A DNA stretch of 64,000 bases from Halothece sp964463655 (lineage in GTDB: Bacteria > Cyanobacteriota > Cyanobacteriia > Cyanobacteriales > Rubidibacteraceae), in assembly GCA_964463655.1 (NCBI GenBank), contig CAYXDG010000001.1, positions 34,197-98,196 of the forward strand, written 5' to 3'. The notes beneath the pieces were generated by a model, which saw nothing but the letters and a program-made list of their open reading frames with translations, did no database searches and was not told where the DNA came from. How positions within the stretch are numbered: position 1 is the stretch's first letter; every line of letters starts with the position of its first letter. Below are positions 52,909 through 61,359 of the stretch, in pieces. The position numbers and the translations under genes are program-made.

Positions 52909-53913
52909 ATGGGAACTGCATATATTACCCAAGAAGACGCATTTATTGGCAAAACCGACGAACGCTTAACCGTCAAAGCCGATAAGAAAAAACTGCTAGA
53001 TATTCCCCTTCTTAAACTAGAAGGAATTGTAATCTTAGGACGCGCAACAATTTCTCCAATGGTGGTCAATGAATTATTACAGCGCCATATTCCGTTAACC
53101 TTTCTCACTCAAACTGGGCGTTATTTAGGTCGTCTTGAACCCGAATTTACCAAAAATATCTTTGTCCGAAAAGCACAATGGTCAGCAGCAGGAAATACCC
53201 CCCAAGCCATTCATTTAGTACAAAGTTTTGTGCGCGGAAAACTCAAGAACTATCGTCACCTTTTGCAGCGTAAAGTCAGAGATTCATCTCAACTCAATTT
53301 TGATCAAGAAATTCTCTGTCTGGAGAAATCGATCGAGCCAATTTCAAACACCGAAAAAATCAATAGCTTAAGAGGATTAGAAGGGGCTGGAAGTGCCGTT
53401 TATTTTGGTGCTTTTAATCAACTAATTACTAACCCAAAATTTAGCTTTGAACACCGTCGTCGTCGCCCTCCCACTGATCCTATCAATTCTTTACTGAGTT
53501 TAGGATATGCCCTCTTGCGCCATGACATTCAAAGCGCAGTAAATATTGTCGGTTTCGACCCCTATTTGGGCTATCTCCACGTGGAACATTATGGACGACC
53601 TGCACTGGCTTTAGATTTAATGGAAGAATTTCGTCCATTAATTGTGGATGCCATGGTTTTAAGCACTATTAATAAGCAGCTTCTCACTCCCGATGACTTT
53701 GAAACTGAACCCATTAGTCATGCTGTTTCCCTAACTAAAGAAGGCTTAAAAACCTTTCTTCGTTTATATGAACAGAAAAAGCAATCAGAGTTTAAGCATC
53801 CAGTTTTGAAACGCAAATGTACTTATCAAGAATCCTTTGAAATTCAAGCGCGGTTAGTCGCGAAATATTTAATGGGAGAAACTGACAAATATCCACCACT
53901 GATCATCAAGTAA
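52909..53913 (+). CDS. cas1: CRISPR integrase Cas1, type I-D-like
   Basis: The 334-residue metal-dependent integrase that inserts new spacers with Cas2. I start at ATG 52909 (MGTAYITQEDAFIGK), two bases after the cas4 stop, because this matches cyanobacterial type I-D Cas1. Catalytic residues appear as E158 (GLEGAGSA), H224 (GYLHVEH) and acidic residues in ALDLMEEF. All active-site elements look intact. Confidence 0.94.
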   Translation: MGTAYITQEDAFIGKTDERLTVKADKKKLLDIPLLKLEGIVILGRATISPMVVNELLQRHIPLTFLTQTGRYLGRLEPEFTKNIFVRKAQWSAAGNTPQAIHLVQSFVRGKLKNYRHLLQRKVRDSSQLNFDQEILCLEKSIEPISNTEKINSLRGLEGAGSAVYFGAFNQLITNPKFSFEHRRRRPPTDPINSLLSLGYALLRHDIQSAVNIVGFDPYLGYLHVEHYGRPALALDLMEEFRPLIVDAMVLSTINKQLLTPDDFETEPISHAVSLTKEGLKTFLRLYEQKKQSEFKHPVLKRKCTYQESFEIQARLVAKYLMGETDKYPPLIIK

Positions 53914-53949
53914 GAATGACCAATAACCAATGACTAATGACTAAAAATT

Positions 53950-54222
53950 ATGTATGTTGTGATTTGCTACGATATTTCTGATGATAAACGTCGCACCAAA
54001 ATCCATAAAATTCTGAAATCCTATGGACAGTGGATGCAATACAGCATTTTCGAGTGCGAACTGACCAAAGCACAGTATGCTAAACTTCGCTATCGGCTGA
54101 GTAAACTGATTAAGGCGGAAACCGATAGCATCCGTTTCTATTTTCTCTGCCAGTGTTGTCAGGGGAAAGTGGAACGTATTGGTGGAGAGGAGTTGCGAGA
54201 TAATACAATTTTCTTCGCTTAG
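53950..54222 (+). CDS. cas2: CRISPR adaptation protein Cas2
   Basis: A 90-residue ferredoxin-like protein, structural partner of Cas1. It begins MYVVICYDISDDKRRTKIHK with the beta1 YDIS aspartate and includes YSIFECELTKAQYAKLR and IRFYFLCQCC. It lies 36 bp after cas1; the gap contains a CCAATAACCAATGACTAATG heptamer tract. A frame on the opposite strand over the same bases is a shadow. Confidence 0.94.
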   Translation: MYVVICYDISDDKRRTKIHKILKSYGQWMQYSIFECELTKAQYAKLRYRLSKLIKAETDSIRFYFLCQCCQGKVERIGGEELRDNTIFFA

Positions 54223-54452
54223 AGAATTGCGCGGAGGGGGTGCTGTGTAATGTGAAGTGATTCCGCATTGGCGCAATCCAGCTTCCACTTTAGTTTTCAG
54301 CACTCGCTCATCTCTAACCCATCGCGCACCAGTCACAGTAAGGTTTTTAGCCATTTGGGGTTGTTTTTTCGGATTAGATTTGCTATGATTATCTTACATT
54401 CGCGCAACTGGACTTTGAAAACTAAATATAGTCAGGGTTTCAGAAGCCCGCG
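54223..54452 (+). promoter_or_regulatory. CRISPR leader region
   Basis: 230 bp between cas2 and the first repeat, AT-rich towards the array (GGACTTTGAAAACTAAATAT). It contains two related GCGCAA-C/T-C-C/T-AG-type words near 54273 and 54403. By position and orientation it should hold the array promoter and integration anchor. Confidence 0.6.
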
Positions 54453-54863
54453 GTTTCAATTACCAATAATCCCTATGAGGGATTGAAACAAACAATAGTT
54501 ATTGCATCCCTTTTATTGATATTAGAGCGTTTCAATTACCAATAATCCCTATGAGGGATTGAAACAATTATTAAAACCTAAATTATAAAACATTTTTATT
54601 ATAGTTTCAATTACCAATAATCCCTATGAGGGATTGAAACAATGATAGATTGAGCGCAATTAACGATAGATTCAGAGGTTTCAATTACCAATAATCCCTA
54701 TGAGGGATTGAAACAATCCATCACGAGTCACTAACACTTGAATTAAGTCATGTTTCAATTACCAATAATCCCTATGAGGGATTGAAACCTAAGGTGGAAT
54801 TAGCTATTATCTCATGCGATAGGAATGTTTCAATTACCAATAATCCCTATGAGGGATTGAAAC
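54453..54863 (+). CRISPR. CRISPR array, six identical 37-bp repeats, five spacers
   Basis: Repeats at 54453-54489, 54529-54565, 54604-54640, 54678-54714, 54752-54788 and 54827-54863; all read GTTTCAATTACC ... GGGATTGAAAC and I saw no variant base. Spacers are 39, 38, 37, 37 and 38 bp. The repeat contains AATCCC-TATGA-GGGATT, a hairpin suited to Cas6 cleavage leaving an ATTGAAAC handle. The terminal repeat is not degenerate. The array lies downstream of cas6-cas4-cas1-cas2 in the same direction. Confidence 0.98.
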
Positions 54864-54875
54864 ATCAGACTCTAA

Positions 54876-56480
54876 TTATACCTGACTCATCGCTTCAGCA
54901 AGATGTTTTTCTAAAGTAGCTTGAGGAAGAGGTCCTTTTAGATGCGACCAAGGTAAAATTTGGCTAGTTTTCCAGTTTTGATGAACATAGTATTCTAAGG
55001 GAGGAAGTTGTCCTTTTAATTCCTTAAATGCTCGTTTATAACTCCCCACAGAATCCCCATAATGGCGAGTTAATTCTAATAGTGGGGTCAAGCGTCGATC
55101 GCCGCGAGAAATGAGCGCTTGTATCACTGACCAATTATAACTTTCAGGACGAAAATCCATCCCACGCGATCGCAGTTTTTTCTGGAGATAGTTTAAGCGT
55201 TTTTTCCCATCTTTATTTACCCCAAACCACTGAAATGGCGTGTGAGATTTCGGGACAAAGGTCGAACAACCAAGAGTTAATTTTAAGCCTGGTGCTGCTT
55301 TTTTGATAGCTTCCATCATCGCCACGGTTGCGTCAATATCTGCTTCTTCTTCCCTCGGCAATCCTACCATTCCGTAGAGTTTTAAGGCTTTCAATCCCCC
55401 CGTTTGAGCGTTGATCGCTGCTTGAATAATTTCGTCATTCTCTAGTTTCTTGTTAATAATTTGTCGTATTTTTTCTGAGCCACTTTCCACAGCAATGGTC
55501 AGCGATCGCGCTTCCCGTTTTGCTAAAATCTGAGCAAATTTTTCGGTAACCGTATTAGTGCGAACAGAAGAAACGCTCAAGCGCACATCATCATATTGGG
55601 GCTGAGCTAAGTAATTTAATAAATCCTCAAATTCAGGATGCTGTGTCACGGAAGCGCCCAACAACCCGATGCGATTGGTAACTTTTAAACCTGCTTCGAT
55701 CGCAGGAATTAATGACTCTTCTAAACTCGCTTGACGGAAAGGCAATGTGAGATAGCTGGCTAAACAGAAGCGACACATTTCAGGACAACTCCGCACCACT
55801 TCCACCATATAAATATTTTCCCACGCTGCATTTTCTGTAACAACTGTTGAAGCCGAAAGCGTATTTCCGCGATAGGTTTGTTTCTGAATTTTTACAGGAA
55901 TATCAGGATCAATGGGGGAAATTGTTCTAATCTCTCCCTCTGGAGAGTCATAAGTTATCTGGTATAAACTAGGAACATAAATTCCTGGCACTTGGGCAAA
56001 TGCTTTTAACTTTGCTGCGCGATCGCCTCCTCTAACTTGTTTTGCTGTTTCAATTAAATTGGGAAGTAAATCTTCTCCATCCCCCAATAAAATGAGGTCA
56101 AAAAAATCTGCAAACGGTTCAGGATTCGCTGTTAAAACAGGTCCTCCGCCAAAAATTAGGGGATGATTTTCTTCTCTTTGGTTGCTGTGAAGGGGGATAT
56201 CAAAAGACTCTAAAAGACTGAGAATATTAACATAATCCAACTCCCAAGAAACCGAAAACCCAAACAGTTCAGGATCGCGGGGTGCAGCTTCTTGTGTATC
56301 TGTAAACACCCGACTCACCGCAACATCTTTTCGTGTGGCTAATGTTGCCCAAATTACCTGATAACCCAAACTGGTAATGCCAATATTGTAGGTATTGGGA
56401 AAGGCATAAATAATAGGGATCGCATCGGTTGTGGGAGAAGCAGGAGTAAATAATAGACGTTCTTGAGAAAAGATACTCAC
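54876..56480 (-). CDS. B12-binding-domain radical SAM protein
   Basis: A 534-residue radical SAM enzyme. The N-terminal part (residues about 20-165) resembles a cobalamin-binding Rossmann domain (FPNTYNIGITSLGYQ, IFGGGPVLTANPEPFADFFD, GDGEDLL). The radical SAM core has the 4Fe-4S motif CPEMCRFC near residue 237 and AVESGSEKIRQ. Such proteins often methylate or modify RNA or metabolites; the reaction here is unknown. Its 3' end lies only 12 bp from the CRISPR array and transcription converges on it. Confidence 0.83.
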   Translation of the reverse strand: MSIFSQERLLFTPASPTTDAIPIIYAFPNTYNIGITSLGYQVIWATLATRKDVAVSRVFTDTQEAAPRDPELFGFSVSWELDYVNILSLLESFDIPLHSNQREENHPLIFGGGPVLTANPEPFADFFDLILLGDGEDLLPNLIETAKQVRGGDRAAKLKAFAQVPGIYVPSLYQITYDSPEGEIRTISPIDPDIPVKIQKQTYRGNTLSASTVVTENAAWENIYMVEVVRSCPEMCRFCLASYLTLPFRQASLEESLIPAIEAGLKVTNRIGLLGASVTQHPEFEDLLNYLAQPQYDDVRLSVSSVRTNTVTEKFAQILAKREARSLTIAVESGSEKIRQIINKKLENDEIIQAAINAQTGGLKALKLYGMVGLPREEEADIDATVAMMEAIKKAAPGLKLTLGCSTFVPKSHTPFQWFGVNKDGKKRLNYLQKKLRSRGMDFRPESYNWSVIQALISRGDRRLTPLLELTRHYGDSVGSYKRAFKELKGQLPPLEYYVHQNWKTSQILPWSHLKGPLPQATLEKHLAEAMSQV

Positions 56481-57266
56481 GAGTTAAACAGTGGATGATT
56501 GCAGACGACACTTTCAATCTTAACGGGCGATCGGGCAAGTTTGCTGTTAGTGTTAGCATCGGATTAATTGTAGGGTTTGCCTTACCCACCATAAAACAAC
56601 TTCATGCTTGTTACTATAACTTGATTTCCCCAATATTAGATCAGGAATCATTTGATTTAATTAATTATCATTGAACTATCAGGATTCTGCTAATTTCTAT
56701 AAATGGTGGGGGAGGCTTACATACTCTAACGCTTCAATTTTTGCTGAGACTGTTGGCCATTTCTTAGCCGTTCTAATGCGCGATCGCTGAGACGCGAGAA
56801 TACATAATCATTCCACTTCCCAAAACCACAAAAATTGTTGCCACTAGAATAATTACTAAACTTTTCATGTCTCCTCATAACAGAGAAACTCTGTCGTTTT
56901 TTATCCTCTCCCTCAATTCCTCCTCCTCGATCTTACATAATTTTTCCTTAACTTTTTTAGATTTAATATCAGAAAATTTTATAAAACTCTAGAGATTACA
57001 TTTCTTAATACTTAACGAAATTTGGGGATTATAGCCTCTTAGTCTTGATCCGTAACTTTTTCTGTTGTAAAATAAAATGAAATTGTGGGCGTATTGTGAA
57101 AAAAACGCTAAAAATCGTCCTCAAAGCCTTAATAATTCATTGCTTTTTCTCAAGTTGTCCCCATCCAGCAGACTAAACGGCTGATCAATTTGATTTTAGC
57201 ATTTGTAACATTTTATTAAAAAGAGTTGACAAAGAAAGAAACCTCAAGCGTATTTGTGTGTTATTT
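56481..57266. other. Long gene-poor region with one small ORF
   Basis: About 790 bp. It contains a 31-codon membrane peptide frame (listed) and otherwise AT-rich sequence with poly-T and poly-A tracts. No RNA gene was recognised, though the 57000-57200 stretch would be a reasonable place to test for a small RNA. Confidence 0.4.
56773..56868 (-). CDS. Small membrane peptide, possibly a frameshifted DUF3592-like gene
   Basis: A 31-codon frame from ATG 56868 preceded by GAGGAGAC. The product has a hydrophobic helix (SLVIILVATIFVVLGSGMIM) and a short tail. A frame change inside a HIP1 site (GCGATCGC near 56780) would continue into RTAKKWPTVSAKIEALEYV, which recalls the start of DUF3592 proteins after their first helix. 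It may be a real small protein or the remnant of a longer one. Confidence 0.35.
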   Translation of the reverse strand: MKSLVIILVATIFVVLGSGMIMYSRVSAIAH

Positions 57267-57899
57267 ATGATGATTTATCAAGGACAGTTTGGGAAATATA
57301 CGATTACAAAGCGCGATCGCACAGAAGTAATTATTTATCGGGGAGGACTATTAGTCGCAGCATTAAGTTTTGCCGTGGGAACTTTTCTCTTGTTTTGGCA
57401 AGGCGCAACCCCAATGACTTTGAAAGTGCTAACTTATTTATACGGCTTATTTTCCCTAGCATTAGGCATTAGTTTAATCACTATTCATATTTATTTACTA
57501 CCCCTACATCGTCTCCTGCAAGTGTTTTGGATAGTGGGGACAATTTCCGCCATAATAATTGGCACAAAAGCCGATGTTCCCCTCCCTGTATATGTTTACA
57601 ATCATCCTTTAACCTTATTGGGAGTTGGCTTTACTTTTGCAGCATTGACAGGGATTTTCTTCAAAGAAGGATTCTGTTTTCAGCGTTTAGAAACACAGCT
57701 TCTCACTCCCCTTGTTCCAATTTTATTGTTGGGACATTTACTGGGAGTCATTCCGTCACCAATGGAAGCAATTTTATTAACCGTTTGGACAGTTCTTTTC
57801 CTAATTTTTGCCTTGAGGAAAGTCCCGCAAAATATCCCCTCTGATATTGGGGATAAATCTGTGTTTGACTATCTCAAACAGCAACGGACTTCCTCATGA
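57267..57899 (+). CDS. DUF2301 family integral membrane protein
   Basis: A protein of about 210 residues with around six transmembrane segments, of DUF2301, which is found in cyanobacteria. The N-terminus YQGQFGKYTITKRDRTEVII precedes the first helix; later segments are LITIHIYLLPLHRLLQVFW and FAALTGIFFKEGFCFQRLET. Two adjacent ATGs (57267, 57270) are possible starts, with a GTG nine bases earlier. Function unknown. Confidence 0.8.
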   Translation: MMIYQGQFGKYTITKRDRTEVIIYRGGLLVAALSFAVGTFLLFWQGATPMTLKVLTYLYGLFSLALGISLITIHIYLLPLHRLLQVFWIVGTISAIIIGTKADVPLPVYVYNHPLTLLGVGFTFAALTGIFFKEGFCFQRLETQLLTPLVPILLLGHLLGVIPSPMEAILLTVWTVLFLIFALRKVPQNIPSDIGDKSVFDYLKQQRTSS

Positions 57900-58072
57900 A
57901 ACAGAGTTTTTCTGCGAGGATTGATCACACTTGAGACCTGATGAAGGATATTAACTATAATCTTGGCTGAAAATAAAAGTTAAAAAGTTGACGAAAATTT
58001 CATCATTTTAGCCAAAACCAGATACAATAGAACCACATAGCTCGAAAACCTTATAGAGAGTTCGTTACCACA

Positions 58073-59182
58073 ATGGCATCAACCACAACGATTACAAATA
58101 ATCCCGATAAAGATAAAGCCCTAAACCTTGTCGTCAACCAAATCGAACGTAATTTTGGGAAAGGGTCAATCATGCGTCTTGGGGACGCAGCGCAAATGAA
58201 GGTGGAAACCATTTCCACTGGTGCTTACACCCTCGATGTCGCGTTGGGAGGAGGACTTCCCAAAGGAAGAATTATTGAAATCTACGGCCCTGAAAGTTCT
58301 GGGAAAACTACCTTGGCTCTCCACGCGATCGCAGAAGCACAAAAAATAGGGGGAGTCGCGGCTTTTGTGGATGCCGAACACGCTCTTGATCCGTCCTATT
58401 CTGATGTCTTGGGGGTTGACATTGCTAACCTCTTAGTTTCTCAACCCGATACTGGAGAATCTGCTCTTGAAATCGTGGATCAACTGGTGCGATCAGCTGC
58501 GGTTGATCTCGTGGTTGTGGACTCTGTTGCTGCGTTAACTCCTCGCGCTGAGATTGAAGGAGAAATGGGGGATACTCAAGTCGGTTTACAAGCGCGTCTG
58601 ATGAGTAAGGCGCTGCGGAAAATTGCAGGAAACATCGGAAAATCTGGCTGTACCGTAATCTTTTTGAACCAACTACGCCAAAAAATTGGGGTTACCTATG
58701 GTAGTCCAGAAACGACTACTGGAGGAAATGCGCTGAAGTTTTATTGCTCTGTCCGTCTCGATATTCGACGTATCCAAACTCTGAAAAAAGGCAGCGAAGG
58801 GGAATATGGAATTCGGGCGAAAGTGAAGGTAGCTAAAAATAAAGTTGCTCCTCCCTTTCGGATTGCTGAGTTTGATATTATCTTTGGACAAGGGATTTCT
58901 CAATTAGGTTGTTTAGTGGATATTGCTGAACAAACCGATGTGATTAATCGTAAAGGCGCTTGGTATAGTTACCAAGGGGATAACATTGCTCAAGGACGGG
59001 ATAATACGATTAAATTCTTAGAAGATAATCCTGAAAAAGTTGCGGAAATTGAAGCAGCTGTTCATGAAAAGATTGAAATGGGTGCTTTAGTGCAAGGGAA
59101 TTCTTCTTCTAGTAAGAAATCAAAGAAAAATAGCACTACCACCGATTTTGAATCGGAAATGGAATCCCAAGAAGAGGAGTAA
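58073..59182 (+). CDS. recA: DNA recombinase RecA
   Basis: The 369-residue strand-exchange protein of homologous recombination and DNA repair. Walker A GPESSGKTTL, the VVVDSVAALTPRAEIEGEMGD block, loop L2 region NQLRQKIGVTYGSPETTTGG and ALKFY are textbook RecA. The C-terminus is Ser/Lys then Glu-rich (SSSKKSKKN ... ESQEEE), as in other RecAs. I found no cyanobacterial LexA-type box immediately upstream. Confidence 0.98.
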   Translation: MASTTTITNNPDKDKALNLVVNQIERNFGKGSIMRLGDAAQMKVETISTGAYTLDVALGGGLPKGRIIEIYGPESSGKTTLALHAIAEAQKIGGVAAFVDAEHALDPSYSDVLGVDIANLLVSQPDTGESALEIVDQLVRSAAVDLVVVDSVAALTPRAEIEGEMGDTQVGLQARLMSKALRKIAGNIGKSGCTVIFLNQLRQKIGVTYGSPETTTGGNALKFYCSVRLDIRRIQTLKKGSEGEYGIRAKVKVAKNKVAPPFRIAEFDIIFGQGISQLGCLVDIAEQTDVINRKGAWYSYQGDNIAQGRDNTIKFLEDNPEKVAEIEAAVHEKIEMGALVQGNSSSSKKSKKNSTTTDFESEMESQEEE

Positions 59183-59189
59183 GACTTAG

Positions 59190-59222
59190 AGCGCGATCGC
59201 GCATTGAAAGCTCGATCGCGCT
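59190..59222. terminator. HIP1-built hairpin after recA
   Basis: AGCGCGATCG (59190-59199) and CGATCGCGCT (59213-59222) form a perfect ten-pair stem, both arms overlapping HIP1-type cores. It lies eight bases past the recA stop. There is no T tract, so termination is only possible. Confidence 0.5.
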
Positions 59223-59252
59223 TGGTGCGGTACAAGTTCTCCAAAATTATTA

Positions 59253-60017
59253 TTAATGATTAATGATTAATTCCTTTTTCACTTTTTCCAGTTTTCGCAA
59301 AGGTTGAGTGGTTTTCTTTTCCCAGTTTTCCCAACAATGATGCAATTGCAAAGTTTGCATACTTTCTAACAATCCCTGACGCAACATTGGTTCTGTTTCT
59401 ACAGTAAATAATAAACTGAAATACTCACTAATTTGTTTTAATTGTTGCGATCGCAGCTTGCCCGTAATGGCTAACTGGGTTAATTCCCGTACGGCGATCA
59501 ATCGTTTCAAGGGATGATCCGCGCTTAACGCTTCCACGTGCTGAGAAAATTGATGACGCTGAGAACTTTCAGCAGGAGAGGAGAAGAGTTTTGCCAGTTG
59601 GATGCTGAGGAGAGTCGTGAGAAGGACTCCTTGCGCGATCGAGCTAGCAGCTAGCCAGTGATTTTCTAAATGATCCCAAAGCTGTAACGCCCAATAAACG
59701 CCGATTCCCGCCACACTACTTCCCACTAAAGCAATAAGAAGCCGTTGTTGAGAAAGATTGGCTTGTTGCCATTTTTCCCAATAGAGTGACCAGCGATCGA
59801 AGGGAAATTGAAACAGGACAATTAAAACCCCCATTCCCACAGCAGTGGCGAGTAATAACTGCCAGTTCCACACTAGCATCACGCCAACGAGACTAAATCC
59901 CCATAGCCAAAAACGCGATCGAGGTTGACGACGGAGAAAAGACCGCCGTTTTTGAGGAGCAAGGATTTTCGGGAATGATTTACTCTGGAATTGTAGTTGA
60001 TGGAGAAATTGCGCCAT
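59253..60017 (-). CDS. Membrane protein of unknown function, helical-repeat C-terminus
   Basis: About 254 residues from ATG 60017. A basic N-terminus (KRRSFLRRQPRSRFW) precedes two hydrophobic segments, then two more (VGSSVAGIGVYWAL and a weaker one), then a helical cytosolic region (HPLKRLIAVRELTQLAITGK) like an armadillo/HEAT unit. The C-terminal KELIINH is encoded by an ATTAATGATTAATGATTAAT repeat. It is divergent from, and overlaps by two bases with, the hydrolase gene at 60016. Confidence 0.65.
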   Translation of the reverse strand: MAQFLHQLQFQSKSFPKILAPQKRRSFLRRQPRSRFWLWGFSLVGVMLVWNWQLLLATAVGMGVLIVLFQFPFDRWSLYWEKWQQANLSQQRLLIALVGSSVAGIGVYWALQLWDHLENHWLAASSIAQGVLLTTLLSIQLAKLFSSPAESSQRHQFSQHVEALSADHPLKRLIAVRELTQLAITGKLRSQQLKQISEYFSLLFTVETEPMLRQGLLESMQTLQLHHCWENWEKKTTQPLRKLEKVKKELIINH

Positions 60018-60915
60018 GTTTGAACCCATTGGAGTGAAACGAAACTCAATTGTAACTTCCCTTGGACGGATGGTTTATTACACCCCGAGCGAACATCCTT
60101 GGTCAGATGAAAGGGAGAAAGATCACCAATCCACCTTAGTATTTTTACACGGTTTTGGCGGGGGAGCTTCTGCCTATGAATGGTCAAAAGTTTATCCCGC
60201 CATGCAGAGTGATTATCGCGTTCTTGCCCCTGATTTAATCGGTTGGGGTCGATCGGAACATCCCGAACGCAATTACCAGATCGAAGACTACCTTACCACA
60301 ATTCGAGAGTTTTTAAGCGCGGTTTGTTCTGAACCCGTTACAGTGGTCGCATCCTCTCTCACCGCAGCGTTTACCATTCGTTTAGCCATCGATCATCCAG
60401 ACTTATTTAAGTCTTTAATTTTAGTCACCCCTGCGGGATTATCTGATTTTGGGGAAGATTACAGCCAGACCTTTTTTGCTAGATTTGTGAGTCTCCCGAT
60501 CGTAGATACTTTATTGTACAACGGCGCGATCGCCACCAGCGAGGGAATTCGCAGTTTCCTTGAAAATCGCCAATTTGCCAAACCAGAACGAATCTATCCT
60601 GAAATTATCTCCGCTTATCTCGAATCAGCAACCCAAAAAAATGCTGAGTATGCTGCGCTATCTTTTGTGCGAGGAGATTTATGCTTTGACCTGTCTCTCT
60701 ACCTCCCCCAGTTAACTATTCCCACAGCCATGATTTGGGGACAAAAAACCCAGTTTACCTCCCCAGAGTTAGGAAAGCGCCTAGCAGCTTTAAACCCAAC
60801 CGCAGTGCAAAAAATTGAGATTTTAGAGGATGTGGGATTAACCCCGCAATTAGAAGTTCCTGCAGTTACGATTGGTTTAATCAGACGTTTCTTGAAAGAG
60901 ATTTCGCCTCATTGA
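60016..60915 (+). CDS. Alpha/beta hydrolase paralogue, probably lacking the catalytic His
   Basis: A 299-residue alpha/beta hydrolase closely related to the protein at 42230-43129; the two are the same length and align almost without gaps after residue 40 (FLHGFGGGASAYEWSKVYP, LAPDLIGWGRSEHP, VVASSLTAAFTIRLAI). S114 is at the nucleophile site in the same unusual A-S-S-L-T elbow. At position 278 this copy has Gln (LTPQLEVP) where the other has His (LLPHLENP), so the triad may be broken. Its stop codon lies inside an IS605-like end motif. Confidence 0.85.
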   Translation: MFEPIGVKRNSIVTSLGRMVYYTPSEHPWSDEREKDHQSTLVFLHGFGGGASAYEWSKVYPAMQSDYRVLAPDLIGWGRSEHPERNYQIEDYLTTIREFLSAVCSEPVTVVASSLTAAFTIRLAIDHPDLFKSLILVTPAGLSDFGEDYSQTFFARFVSLPIVDTLLYNGAIATSEGIRSFLENRQFAKPERIYPEIISAYLESATQKNAEYAALSFVRGDLCFDLSLYLPQLTIPTAMIWGQKTQFTSPELGKRLAALNPTAVQKIEILEDVGLTPQLEVPAVTIGLIRRFLKEISPH

Positions 60916-60960
60916 CATCCTCTCCCGCTAACCGCTACGCGGTATAACGGGAGATTCCTA
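60910..60960. repeat. Solo IS605-type end with hairpin
   Basis: CATTGACATCCTCTCCCGCT, an inner ACCGC-TAC-GCGGT, then AACGGGAGATTCCTA; CTCCCG and CGGGAG form the stem. The layout matches the right end of the tnpB element at 26469 (TTGAC, hairpin, GGATTCTA). No transposase gene is attached, so it is a solo end or a palindrome-associated transposable element. Confidence 0.6.
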
Positions 60961-61011
60961 ACCTCGCGATTAGGCTTTCCTTTTTCTCAGACACTTGACT
61001 AGACAAGGACT

Positions 61012-61332
61012 TTATTCTGATTTTACTCGTAACTGTTCCCGTGCATCGGCAGCTAACACTAAATATAATAAAGCAACTGCACTTTGCCATTGTTGACGAA
61101 TTTGACCATCTTCAACGTTATTAAATAAGCTAACTAAGCGCGGAATAGCTTGTTCTAATGCAACTGGAGGAACTGGACGATGTAATAAAGATAAATCAAG
61201 TGTCCCCAATTCAGTTTGAAATTCCTCTTGTTGCGGTAATTCTGTTGCACTTAACGTGAGTAAAGACTCCACTTTAGCTGAGGATAAATTGAGATGTTCG
61301 GTAAAGGTGTTGACAGTTGCTTGTTGATTCAT
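61012..61332 (-). CDS. Conserved hypothetical protein of a Crp-linked operon
   Basis: A 106-residue soluble helical protein (LNLSSAKVESLLTLSATELP, IRQQWQSAVALLYLVLAADA). No known family recognised. It is the third gene after a methyltransferase and a cupin, 27 bp from the cupin gene, so likely part of the same operon, which faces a Crp/Fnr regulator gene. Confidence 0.65.
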   Translation of the reverse strand: MNQQATVNTFTEHLNLSSAKVESLLTLSATELPQQEEFQTELGTLDLSLLHRPVPPVALEQAIPRLVSLFNNVEDGQIRQQWQSAVALLYLVLAADAREQLRVKSE

Positions 61333-61359
61333 CGGTTGTGTTCTCCTTCTCCGATGTAA

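Noticed and set aside
53941..54354. 137-codon frame antisense to cas2 and the leader
   Set aside because: Most of it is the complement of cas2; the rest lies in the CRISPR leader and has no family resemblance.
57984..58028. TTGACG and TACAAT as a sigma-70 type promoter for recA
   Set aside because: The spacing of 29 bases is far from the usual 16-18.
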